From contig JAJDAH010000263.1 of the NCBI GenBank assembly GCA_029261965.1, positions 1-52,805 on the forward strand: a stretch of DNA of 52,805 nt, given 5' to 3'. The stretch is from Polyangiaceae bacterium (lineage in GTDB: Bacteria; Myxococcota_A; Polyangia; Polyangiales; Polyangiaceae). The notes beneath the pieces were generated by a model. The model saw only the letters and a list, made by a program, of their open reading frames with translations. It was not told the DNA's origin and made no database searches. Position numbers and translations under genes: made by a program. Below, piece after piece: positions 28,865 through 36,597 of this stretch. Position 1 is the first letter of the stretch, and each line of letters opens with the position of its first letter.

Positions 28865-30061
28865 TCACGCTTTGCGGCGGCGCCGGGCGATGGCTGCACC
28901 GGCTAGCAGCAACCAACCTGGCCATCGTACTGCATCCTCACTCGCCCCGCGCACACTGCAACCTCCGCCTCCGCCGTCGGCGTTCGGATCCTCTGGGAAG
29001 CACACTTGCAATTCAGCGGCGCAACTGAAGCCCTCAGCGCACGTGGCTCCGCCCGTGCACGACGCGGAGCAAATGGCGTCGCTCGATTCACCGGTGGGCG
29101 TGACGCACGAAAAATCCCCGCCGCAGTCGTCTGACGAGGTGCAAGGTTGGCCTTGAATGTCGGGCGGGTCGGCTGGCGGTGTGACAGCGCCAGTGCCGGC
29201 CCAAGGAGGTGGCTCGTATCCCCCTGCGACAGCAGCATCGAGAGCTGTGCGAACGATGAAGTCTTTGAACGAGGCGACATCCGTATAGACGGGAGAGAGG
29301 CAGAGACTCATTTCGTCTTGGCCACCACGCGAAACGACACCGAACACTCTCCCCTCGGGATCGAGCGCGGGGCCCCCGGAGTCGCCGCCGCAGACGCCGT
29401 CCATACCGAGCCACTCGTTTTCGGTGATGACGTCGAGCAGGCCACATTCCTCTGCACCGCAGACGACGCTCAGACCGCCGAGACGCTTTCGTGCTCCACC
29501 TCGAGCGAAGCCAATCGAGCCGTAGCCCACGGCGGTGTACCCGTCCCCCATCCGCCCCGGCTGATCGATGCGCGGCTCCGCGGGCAGCGTGATGCTCTCG
29601 GGCACGTTGGCGGTCAGCCGCACGAGGGCCATGTCGAACCCACAGATGTCGTTGCCCACCTCCGGCACGAAGACCTGGTCCCCCTGGAACCAACTGCCGA
29701 CGAGTTGGCCAGTACCACCCATGACGTCGATCATGATTTCTGCTTCGGTGGTGACGAAGACATCGGCACCGTCGAACGGTTCGGGGAACGGCTGGTTGCC
29801 GCAATCCACGAATGCGCTCGCCGTGGGGGAGACGCAATGCCGAGCCGTGAGAACGAGGTTCGGCGCGATCAACGTGCCCGAGCAATTGCCGAGTCCGCGC
29901 TCGCCGCGAATGGCCATGCCGATGGCCGCAGTGTTTTCGAAGTCGAACTGACCGTTTTCGATCGGGCTCAGCGTCCGCGCGAGCTGGGCCCGCGGCTTGT
30001 CCTCGGCACACGCGCCGAGGAACAAGACGGCACTCGACGTGAGAAGACAAAGAAAGCGCAT
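28865..30061 (-). CDS. Trypsin-like serine protease lipoprotein with Cys-rich domain and MYXO-CTERM-like tail
   Basis: The 398-aa product from ATG 30061 has a lipobox (AVLFLGAC, Cys18); ATG 30103 with GGAAG upstream is an alternative start. The S1 protease domain has the full triad: His75 (LTARHC), Asp143 (GFDMALVRL) and Ser228 (CGGDSGGPA). A Cys-rich module follows (CTSSDDCGGDFSC, CTGGATCAEGFSC), then GGGGGCSVRG, a hydrophobic segment (WPGWLLLAGAAIA) and RRRRKA. That ending is a variant of the MYXO-CTERM sorting tail. It would act at the cell surface; an N-terminal lipid plus a C-terminal anchor signal is unusual. Confidence 0.85.
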   Translation of the reverse strand: MRFLCLLTSSAVLFLGACAEDKPRAQLARTLSPIENGQFDFENTAAIGMAIRGERGLGNCSGTLIAPNLVLTARHCVSPTASAFVDCGNQPFPEPFDGADVFVTTEAEIMIDVMGGTGQLVGSWFQGDQVFVPEVGNDICGFDMALVRLTANVPESITLPAEPRIDQPGRMGDGYTAVGYGSIGFARGGARKRLGGLSVVCGAEECGLLDVITENEWLGMDGVCGGDSGGPALDPEGRVFGVVSRGGQDEMSLCLSPVYTDVASFKDFIVRTALDAAVAGGYEPPPWAGTGAVTPPADPPDIQGQPCTSSDDCGGDFSCVTPTGESSDAICSASCTGGATCAEGFSCAAELQVCFPEDPNADGGGGGCSVRGASEDAVRWPGWLLLAGAAIARRRRKA

Positions 30062-30176
30062 GAATGCTCGCCAAGACCGGCGCGCGGGCGGCCGCGCCGA
30101 CATCGAGATTACTTCCGTCGCCTCGAGGTGACCACCCTGTCCAGCGCGGCCCGGGGGCCGGCGGCGGGCGACCTGG

Positions 30177-30182
30177 TAACAT
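30177..30182 (+). promoter_or_regulatory. Candidate leaderless -10 box of the SRPBCC gene
   Basis: TAACAT lies 7 nt before the GTG at 30190 (CCGGCGC between). No ribosome-binding site is seen. Confidence 0.45.
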
Positions 30183-30189
30183 CCGGCGC

Positions 30190-30954
30190 GTGAAAATCCA
30201 CCTCGAGCAGCCCGTGGACGCCAGCCAGGCCGAGCTCTGGAAAGCCTGCGCGACCGCCGAAGGGATCGCACGATGGCAGGCGGACGTCGCCAGCGGCGAC
30301 GCGCTCGAAGATGGCCGGCTACGGCTCGAATGGCCGGCGCTCGGTGCGAGCCTCGAACTCGATGTCGTCGCGGCGGAAGAAGGCGAGCGACTCGTGCTTC
30401 GGAGCGGGGATTCGCTTGTGGAGATGACGTTTTCGCCGGGCGCGGTCGAGGTCACGCACGAGGGGATTTCCGGGGACGAGGCCGAGGGAATGACGGCGTC
30501 TTGGCGCGCCGCGCTCGCCCTGCTCGCGCACCACCTCGAGCGCCAGCGGGGTCGGGACCGAGAGGTGCACTGGTTCGTGAGAACGGTCGCCACCAGCGCC
30601 GAAGCCGCTCACGCCTACTTCACCGACGAAGCGGCCCTGGCGAGCTGGCTCACCACCGAAGGCGGCGTGCACACCGAGGGCGCGCGGCACGAGCTGGGAC
30701 TGATCGGCGGCGGCACCCTGTCCGGGCGCGTGCTCGCCAACATCGAAGGGCGCGACGTCGTGCTCACCTGGAAGGAAGATGGCGACTCGGCGCTGACCTT
30801 CCGTACTCTGCCGTCACCGCTCAGCGGGAGCCGCATCGTCGCCGCCGTTTGGTCGAGGTGGACGGACGAGCCGGCGACGGAGAAACGAGCCGCGCAGCTC
30901 GAGGCCGCCGTCGGCCGCCTGGCTAGAGTGCTCGAAAGCGGTGGGAAGGCGTGA
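30190..30954 (+). CDS. Tandem SRPBCC (AHSA1-like) domain protein
   Basis: The 254-aa protein contains two START/Bet v1-like repeats. The first begins KIHLEQPVDASQAELWKACAT (helix-grip opening) and the second VHWFVRTVATSAEAAHAYFT, each followed by the LASWLT-type segment and a strand such as RDVVLTWKEDGDSALTF. The family binds hydrophobic ligands or Hsp90-type partners (Aha1 C-domain relatives); a specific role is not known. GTG 30190 is leaderless-like. It is divergent from the protease and convergent with an FGE-fold gene. Confidence 0.8.
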   Translation: MKIHLEQPVDASQAELWKACATAEGIARWQADVASGDALEDGRLRLEWPALGASLELDVVAAEEGERLVLRSGDSLVEMTFSPGAVEVTHEGISGDEAEGMTASWRAALALLAHHLERQRGRDREVHWFVRTVATSAEAAHAYFTDEAALASWLTTEGGVHTEGARHELGLIGGGTLSGRVLANIEGRDVVLTWKEDGDSALTFRTLPSPLSGSRIVAAVWSRWTDEPATEKRAAQLEAAVGRLARVLESGGKA

Positions 30955-30976
30955 CCGCTCGGTCCGTGGTGCCCTT

Positions 30977-31864
30977 CTAGCGCGAGACCGGCGGTTTCTT
31001 TTTTTCGACGACGAAGTCTCGGCAGCATCGGGTGCCGAGCGAGTAGTCGTAGTACGACGGCCGGTGCCCCGACACCTTCGACTCACAACCCTTGGTCGAT
31101 GCTCGAGCATAAAACCCGCCGACAAAAACCCCACTTTCGTCGGCAACCCATTCGTCAAGGTTGCCGACCATGTCGTACAGCGCGCCTTCGTCTCCCCAGT
31201 CGCTGACGCACGTCTCGGTCGCCGCGGTCAACCGCAGTACTGGGTCCTTGCCTTGCGCCTTGACGAGATTGAGTCGCGGGTCGCGATGCCCAATCGAGGA
31301 GTCGCCGTGCAAGATGAACGCCGGGTGGTAGAAGCGGTAGACGTTGCACTGACGGCGCTGAAACGCGGCGCCGTAGGGAAACTGTCTATTTTGCCGACCC
31401 CGGCACGCCCTCACCCACTCGCTTTCGGTGCAGAGTCTCTTGCCCGCGGCCTCGCACGCGCGCATGGCCAGGTGTTGTGACAAGTAGCCTTGCGGAACAC
31501 GCCCAGGCGCTGAAACGGCTTTGGGCGAGAACTCCGCCGTTTGCTGCCAGGCCGGAATGGGCGGCAGGGGCATCGCGCGGGCCGCGGCGTCGCCGACATG
31601 GTGTCGGTCGAGCTCCCAGACGTTCCACGCCTTTTTCATGAGCGCAGGCGTCGGCGCATAGAACGGCGACAGCGGCTTGCCCGTCTTCACATCCACCATG
31701 TGCGCTTCCCACCGGTCGATACAGTAATCCCCGACGTGAGCCATCTCCTTCGGGCAACTCGGCGCCGGAGACGCCGGCTTTTGCGCGTGCACCGAGGTGC
31801 GCCCCGCGAGCGCCGCAAGCGACACGAGACAGAGCACGGCGAGGCGATGGGAGAAGGGGCGCAA
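30977..31864 (-). CDS. Secreted FGE-sulfatase (SUMF1) fold protein
   Basis: The 295-aa protein has a signal peptide (LAVLCLVSLAALAGRTSVHA). The mature part shows the FGE-fold core: VGDYCIDRWEAHMVD, AAGKRLCTESEWVRAC, DMVGNLDEWV, FVGGFYAR and SLGTRCCRDF. It is related to the protein at 1379-2302 and keeps the same terminal RCC, but the CxxxxC copper site of formylglycine-generating enzymes is not clear, so it may be a binding domain rather than an enzyme. The start is TTG 31864 with no obvious ribosome-binding site. Confidence 0.75.
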   Translation of the reverse strand: MRPFSHRLAVLCLVSLAALAGRTSVHAQKPASPAPSCPKEMAHVGDYCIDRWEAHMVDVKTGKPLSPFYAPTPALMKKAWNVWELDRHHVGDAAARAMPLPPIPAWQQTAEFSPKAVSAPGRVPQGYLSQHLAMRACEAAGKRLCTESEWVRACRGRQNRQFPYGAAFQRRQCNVYRFYHPAFILHGDSSIGHRDPRLNLVKAQGKDPVLRLTAATETCVSDWGDEGALYDMVGNLDEWVADESGVFVGGFYARASTKGCESKVSGHRPSYYDYSLGTRCCRDFVVEKKKPPVSR

Positions 31865-31918
31865 GGGCCCAGGAACCTTTCATGACCGCGGCGGGGAGGG
31901 CAAGATTCGGGCACCGAG

Positions 31919-32596
31919 ATGAGCCCACTGGCTACCGACGCAGGCCGACAGGACGAACGGGGCGCGCTCGTCCGTCGCATGCGCGGGCTCGAGCGGGGCC
32001 TCGACGAGCGAGTGCTCGAAGCGTTCGCCCGGATCCCGCGCCACGAATTCACGCCGCCGTCTCAATCGAACGCGGCCTATGAAGACCGGGCTCTGCCCCT
32101 CGCGCTCGAACAAACGATCAGTCAACCGACGATGATCGCCATCATGCTGACCGAGCTCGCGCCGGGGCCGACCGATCGCGTGCTCGAAGTGGGTGCGGGC
32201 TCAGGGTATGCGGCCGCGTTGCTCGCCGAGCTCGTCGAGCACGTCGACGCCATCGAGGTACTCCCGACGCTTGCCGAACGAGCCCGACAAGTGCTGGCGA
32301 GGATCGGGGTACGCAACGTGACGATCCACACCGGCGATGGACGTCTCGGGCTGCCGGACCGGGCGCCGTTCGAGCGGATGCTGGTGAGTGCCGGCGCACC
32401 CGACGTGCCGAACGCTTTGGTCGAGCAGCTGGCGCCCCGGGGACGTCTCGCGATCCCGGTCGACGTCGACATGGGCGGACAAGTGCTCCGGATCGGCGAC
32501 AAGAGCGCAGGGGGCGAGATGAGTTGGCGGCAGAGCGTCGCCTGCACGTTCGTCCCGCTCGTCTCGACCGCGCCCGCGGTCCGAGAAGCAGACTAG
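31919..32596 (+). CDS. pcm: Protein-L-isoaspartate O-methyltransferase
   Basis: The 225-aa enzyme methylates isoaspartyl residues of damaged proteins with SAM, starting their repair. Family features are the substrate loop ALEQTISQPTMIAIM, SAM motif I VLEVGAGSGYAAALLAEL, and GRLGLPDRAPFERMLVSAGA. ATG 31919 is the natural start. The gene ends in a convergent intergenic stretch of unusual AT-rich sequence. Confidence 0.93.
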   Translation: MSPLATDAGRQDERGALVRRMRGLERGLDERVLEAFARIPRHEFTPPSQSNAAYEDRALPLALEQTISQPTMIAIMLTELAPGPTDRVLEVGAGSGYAAALLAELVEHVDAIEVLPTLAERARQVLARIGVRNVTIHTGDGRLGLPDRAPFERMLVSAGAPDVPNALVEQLAPRGRLAIPVDVDMGGQVLRIGDKSAGGEMSWRQSVACTFVPLVSTAPAVREAD

Positions 32597-32631
32597 CTGC
32601 TGAGTTAGCTTAGTTAGTTAGCTATAGCTAG
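32593..32631. repeat. AT-rich TTAG-repeat and palindrome between convergent genes
   Basis: This stretch contains repeated TTAG units (GAGTTAGCTTAGTTAGTTAG), a perfect palindrome TAGCTATAGCTA (32619-32630) and outer inverted arms CTAGCT (32593-32598) and AGCTAG (32626-32631). It lies between the pcm stop and the yqgE stop and differs sharply from the GC-rich surroundings. Confidence 0.6.
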
Positions 32632-33206
32632 GCCAAACCGACGGTGCGCGTCGTGAAAGCCATGGGCGTCGTTCCCACACGCTCGTAGGCGCGCCTCCAA
32701 ATCTCTTCGCGCGGTACGTCGAAAACGATGGCCGCTTCGGCATCGGTCGGAAGCCACGCTCCAGCACGGATCTCGTTCTCCAGCTGGGTCGGCGCCCACC
32801 CGGCATACCCGACCAAACCGAGCACGCTGGGTGGCGCTTCACCTTTGGCGGCGGCTTCCAGCACCTTGGCCGACGCCGACGCGGTGATACCGCATCCGAC
32901 GTCGAACTGACCGTCTAGCGACTCTGGCTTCTGATCGGTTCGGTAGACCAGCCAGACCTGCTCGGTGCTGACGGGTCCGCCGACTCTCACCGGTCGCTCG
33001 ATGCCTTCCACCGGGCTCGTGTGTATTTCGGCGTTGATGATGAGCTCGCGCAGCGACATCAGCTCGCGCCCGTTGATGATCCAACCGAAGGAGCCCTCCG
33101 GGCCGTGCTGAGCCAGCAAGACCACCGACTGATCGAAGTTGGGATCACCGAGCGGCGGGGCGGCTACGAGCAGCCCCGGAGCCAACGGGGACGACACGCT
33201 GTTCAT
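32628..33206 (-). CDS. yqgE: YqgE/AlgH family protein
   Basis: The 192-aa protein has the conserved opening LAPGLLVAAPPLGDPNFDQSV, the segment GSFGWIINGRELMSLRELI, the VRVGGPVSTEQVWLVYRT motif and GYAGWAPTQLENEIRAGAWL. The family is widespread; its molecular function is not established, although AlgH was linked to alginate regulation. ATG 33206 is certain. Its stop is 31 bases from the convergent pcm stop. Confidence 0.93.
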   Translation of the reverse strand: MNSVSSPLAPGLLVAAPPLGDPNFDQSVVLLAQHGPEGSFGWIINGRELMSLRELIINAEIHTSPVEGIERPVRVGGPVSTEQVWLVYRTDQKPESLDGQFDVGCGITASASAKVLEAAAKGEAPPSVLGLVGYAGWAPTQLENEIRAGAWLPTDAEAAIVFDVPREEIWRRAYERVGTTPMAFTTRTVGLA

Positions 33207-33214
33207 CTCGCCTC

Positions 33215-33220
33215 AAGCTA
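33215..33220 (-). promoter_or_regulatory. Candidate leaderless -10 box of yqgE
   Basis: On the minus strand TAGCTT (33220-33215) precedes the ATG at 33206 by 8 nt. The intervening GAGGCGAG could alternatively act as a weak ribosome-binding site. Confidence 0.35.
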
Positions 33221-33242
33221 CCACGGGTGAGAACCGTGAAGC

Positions 33243-34052
33243 TCAGGAAACGACGAGACCGGCATAGCCGACGACACGCTGGTAGTCGCCAGAGACGTCT
33301 CCGGAATTGCCGTACCTGACGAGCTCTGCGTGCTCGGCGCCGAGCTCGAGCGCGGCGAACAGCGCGACGGTCGTCGGAATGAAACCGCACATCGAAATGT
33401 CGTGGCGAGTCACCGTGCGGTAGAGGCCTTCGGGATCCAACTCTTGGACTCGAGCCAAAGCCATCTGGTCTCTCTCCCGCGCCGCTTCCGCGGAGATGTA
33501 GTGAGACATGTCGGTACTGGCCACCAGGAGCACCTCGCCGTCGGTCTCGCGGACCGCGCTGGCGATGCCGTGTCCGATGCTCCGGCACTCTTCGAGCTCG
33601 AGAGGTCCGAGGCAGATCGGGACGAGCGAAACGTGCGGCTGCCGCGCGCGAAGAAATGGAAGGTGCACCTCGAGCGAGTGCTCCTGCTGGTGAGCCCGAT
33701 GGTCGTCTTCGAGATCCGCCATGCGACGAACGCGTTCTGCGAGCTGCTCGTCGATGGGAACGAGGTCGCCAGGGATTTTCCATGCGCCCCGCGCCCAAAG
33801 TGCTCGCCGCGCGCCCATGCCGGTGTGGTTCGGCCCGAGCAGGATGACGCGCATCGGCACCTCGACCCGAGCGTAAGCCTCGCCGGCAATGGCGCCGCTG
33901 TACACATAGCCGGCGTGGGGACCAACCACCGCCAGCGCCGGCGAGCCGGCGCTCGGGCCGAGCAATCCGTCGATTTCCCGCCGAAGCTCGCTCGCCCGAG
34001 CGGGGTAGAAACGCCCGGCGACGGCCGGCTCTCGAACCAATTCCACCTTCAC
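33243..34052 (-). CDS. amrB: MEMO1 / AmmeMemoRadiSam system protein B family
   Basis: The 269-aa protein matches the MEMO family, a fold related to class III extradiol dioxygenases. Key motifs are REPAVAGRFYPARASEL at the start, VVGPHAGYVYSGAIAGEAY with a conserved His, LLGPNHTGMG, QEHSLEVHLPFL, VASTDMSHY and GFIPTTVAL. In prokaryotes it often sits with an AMMECR1 gene and a radical SAM gene; neither is in this window. The start is GTG 34052. The next gene upstream is an MBL-fold hydrolase on the other strand. Confidence 0.9.
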   Translation of the reverse strand: MKVELVREPAVAGRFYPARASELRREIDGLLGPSAGSPALAVVGPHAGYVYSGAIAGEAYARVEVPMRVILLGPNHTGMGARRALWARGAWKIPGDLVPIDEQLAERVRRMADLEDDHRAHQQEHSLEVHLPFLRARQPHVSLVPICLGPLELEECRSIGHGIASAVRETDGEVLLVASTDMSHYISAEAARERDQMALARVQELDPEGLYRTVTRHDISMCGFIPTTVALFAALELGAEHAELVRYGNSGDVSGDYQRVVGYAGLVVS

Positions 34053-34162
34053 AGCTTACCGTGCGAGCTGCGCGGATTTGGCTCGATGAGCCAAAAAACA
34101 CGGTGGATAGCCCGCCCGAGGGCCCCGGGCGGGAGGGGATCGATCCAGAGCGGCGGTTGCTC

Positions 34163-34168
34163 TATGGT
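34163..34168 (+). promoter_or_regulatory. Candidate leaderless -10 box of the MBL-fold gene
   Basis: TATGGT lies 9 nt before the ATG at 34178. No -35 is apparent. Confidence 0.35.
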
Positions 34169-34177
34169 GAGCGACCC

Positions 34178-35026
34178 ATGCGGGCAACGTTCTACGGCGT
34201 ACGCGGGTCGATCCCCGCTCCGGGCCCCGCCACGGCGAAATATGGGGGTAACACCTCGAGTGTCGAGCTCCGCCTCGATGACGGGACGACCGCGCTATTG
34301 GACGCCGGGACGGGGCTACGCGAGCTCGGTGGCAAGCTCGCCACCGAGGGCTATGGGCCGCTGCACTTGCTCTTGAGTCACGTGCACTGGGACCACATCC
34401 AAGGACTGCCATTCTTCGGGCCCATCTGGAACAAGGACACCCAGCTGGTCGTGCACCCACTCGCCAACGGTCTCCAGGAACGATTCCGCAAACAGCTCAC
34501 GATCTTCGACGAGATCCACTTTCCCGTGCGAGCGCGGGACATTCCGTGCACCATCGATTTCCTCGACCACGACTCCGAGGTGTGGCGAGTCGGATCGGCC
34601 GAGATCACCCGCATCTCGCTCAACCACCCCGGCGGTTCTCAGGGGTTCCGCATCGTCGACGACAGTGGTCACAGCGTGGCGTACCTGACGGACAACGAAA
34701 TTTCTGCGCCGGACGTCGTCACCCCGATCGACGAGCTCGCCAAATTCGCCGAGGGGGTCGACCTGTTGATCCACGACTCTCAATACCTTCCTGAAGAGAT
34801 GCCGTTGAAACGAGGCTGGGGACACTCCGTGGTGGACGAAGTCTTCGAGCTCGGGAAAAAGGCGCAGCCGAAAAAGCTGGTGCTGTTCCATCACGATCCG
34901 GGCCGGAGCGACGCTCAACTCGACGCCGTCGGCAAGCGGGCGAGCCAGTGGTTCACCGACAACTGTCCCGGGACCGAGGTGGTCGTCGCCACCGAAGGTC
35001 AGAGCTTCGATCTTGCCAAGCTCTGA
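34178..35026 (+). CDS. MBL-fold metallo-hydrolase
   Basis: The 282-aa protein has the metallo-beta-lactamase metal site LSHVHWDHIQGLPF (His68, His70, Asp72, His73), LLDAGTGLREL upstream, LNHPGGSQGF, and LIHDSQY and LFHHDPGRSD downstream. This layout resembles phosphodiesterase-like MBL enzymes of the cyclic-nucleotide or tRNase Z side of the superfamily. The substrate is unknown. ATG 34178 fits the conserved RATFYGVRGSIPAPGP opening; an in-frame extension upstream is poor in family character. The gene overlaps the convergent propeller gene by 28 bases. Confidence 0.88.
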   Translation: MRATFYGVRGSIPAPGPATAKYGGNTSSVELRLDDGTTALLDAGTGLRELGGKLATEGYGPLHLLLSHVHWDHIQGLPFFGPIWNKDTQLVVHPLANGLQERFRKQLTIFDEIHFPVRARDIPCTIDFLDHDSEVWRVGSAEITRISLNHPGGSQGFRIVDDSGHSVAYLTDNEISAPDVVTPIDELAKFAEGVDLLIHDSQYLPEEMPLKRGWGHSVVDEVFELGKKAQPKKLVLFHHDPGRSDAQLDAVGKRASQWFTDNCPGTEVVVATEGQSFDLAKL

Positions 35027-36432
35027 GGGCGGCGGCGACGCGCCCCGCCTGCCAGCAGCAGCAGAACGAGACCGGCGACGGAGCCACCAGCGTGACCGCT
35101 CGGCGTCGAACGACACGACGCGCCCCGGGCTCGAATCACCGCCCTGCCCGCATCGGACGCGCCGGCGCCACCGCCTCCCTGCCCCGCCTCGGTCGCGGCT
35201 CCGGCGTCCGCCGTACCGCCATCGGCCGCGCAGCGAGCAATGAGCTCACAGAGCTCCGGCCATCGCGAGGGACAGCGGTCTCCGGACGACGTGCCCGCCG
35301 GGCAGTCGACCACGCCCTCGGCATCGCGGAGGTTCATCAGAATCGTGAACGGCGCCGCGTCGGCGAGGGTGAAGCTCGGGCTCGGAGCGAACCCGAGCTC
35401 GAAACCGACGGAGAATTCCGACGAGCAGACGTAGACTCCGGCCGGGGTCCAAGCCGCGCAAGTGATCGATCCGTCGAAGATTTTCTCGAAGACGAAATCG
35501 CTCGTCGACGCGCGCCACAAACCGAGCGCGGCCGAGTCGACGACCGTCCCATCGAGCGGGTTACCGTAGCCGATCAGGACTTCGGCACCGTCCGGCGAGA
35601 GGGCGAATCCGAGCATCTTGCCGCCGGCGCGGTGGACCTCGACCCAGCTTTCGCCGGCGTCGTTCGTCACGAGCAACACGTCGTCGGCTGCGACGCCGTC
35701 GTTCGACGTGCGGAAGCCGCTGACGCGCACGAATACCCGGTCGGCATCGGTCGGGTGCACGGCGCCGATGAACGATGACGCGTCCGAGCCGGTCCCCGGC
35801 ACGGGGAACGATTCCCAACTAACACCACGATCCGAGCTTCTGAAGATCGCTCCGCCGCCGATGGCCTGACTGGTCACGTAGATCCGGCTCGGATCCGACG
35901 GCGCGGGGTCGAGCGTGAGACCGAGCATGTTTTCTTCGAGGTTGGCGCCCGCCTGGGTCCACGTCACACCGTTGTCCGGGGACTGCCAGACTTGGTTCAA
36001 GAACCGCCCTCCCCCCAGCCCCTCGCTGATGAGCGCGAGGCTGCTGGTCGGGTCTTCCTTCTCGACGGTGACGTCGATGACGAAACGGGCGTCCAACCCC
36101 GACTTGACGAAGTCGAACTGGCACCCGAGATCGTGAGAAACCCCGAGTCCGGAGAACATGCCCGCGATGATGGTGCCGTCAGCCGTCACACCAACTGCCG
36201 GATCTTCCGTCCCTCCGTATCCGACCGACTCTTCACAGATGATTTGCCACGTCCGCCCGGCATCGACGCTTCGGAGAACTCCGAAGGTGGTCCGCAGTAT
36301 CAGCCGATCGGGATTACTCGGGAACTCGACGAGCTGCTGGGATTGCGGAAAGCGGCCATTCGCGGCTGCCGGGACCGCGAGCGCAAACGCAGCGAGCAAC
36401 GCCCCGGCGCTGACGAGCGAGCGAACCAGCAT
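34999..36432 (-). CDS. Secreted NGRFP beta-propeller protein with MYXO-CTERM tail (copy 1)
   Basis: The 477-aa protein has a signal peptide (GALLAAFALAVPAAA) followed directly by NGRFPQSQQLVEF. The body is a sortilin/BNR-type propeller with repeated Asp-box-like motifs (SVDAGRTWQIIC, SPDNGVTWTQAG, SSDRGVSWESFP, TNDAGESWVEVH). A Cys-containing spacer (CPAGTSSGDRCPSRWPELC), a Gly/Ala linker, ASCRSTPSG, a hydrophobic segment and RRRRP form a MYXO-CTERM-type anchor. It is a paralogue of the protein at 41324-42820. Function is unknown. TACCCT lies 10 nt before the ATG. Confidence 0.8.
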   Translation of the reverse strand: MLVRSLVSAGALLAAFALAVPAAANGRFPQSQQLVEFPSNPDRLILRTTFGVLRSVDAGRTWQIICEESVGYGGTEDPAVGVTADGTIIAGMFSGLGVSHDLGCQFDFVKSGLDARFVIDVTVEKEDPTSSLALISEGLGGGRFLNQVWQSPDNGVTWTQAGANLEENMLGLTLDPAPSDPSRIYVTSQAIGGGAIFRSSDRGVSWESFPVPGTGSDASSFIGAVHPTDADRVFVRVSGFRTSNDGVAADDVLLVTNDAGESWVEVHRAGGKMLGFALSPDGAEVLIGYGNPLDGTVVDSAALGLWRASTSDFVFEKIFDGSITCAAWTPAGVYVCSSEFSVGFELGFAPSPSFTLADAAPFTILMNLRDAEGVVDCPAGTSSGDRCPSRWPELCELIARCAADGGTADAGAATEAGQGGGGAGASDAGRAVIRARGASCRSTPSGHAGGSVAGLVLLLLAGGARRRRPQSLARSKL

Positions 36433-36442
36433 GTTCGATCAC

Positions 36443-36471
36443 AGGGTAGGCTCGCGCACCGAGCACGACAA
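36443..36471 (-). promoter_or_regulatory. Candidate leaderless promoter of propeller copy 1
   Basis: On the minus strand TTGTCG (36471-36466), a 17-nt spacer, TACCCT (36448-36443), then 10 nt to the ATG at 36432. Confidence 0.45.
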
Positions 36472-36597
36472 GCTCACCGCAGCGCTTTCCGACGTGACCG
36501 CCGCCGGAGGCAACGCGCGTGACACAACGTGTGTCTTTTGCAGATCGACATGCATGCGCGCGGTCGTTCTACTAGACTGACACGAGGGTTCTCGACG

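Noticed and set aside
32593-32631. Classical intrinsic terminator
   Set aside because: No stable GC stem and no T-tract; kept only as an unusual repeat.
34061-34177. N-terminal extension of the MBL-fold protein
   Set aside because: The added residues have no family similarity. ATG 34178 matches the conserved opening and has a -10 box nearby.
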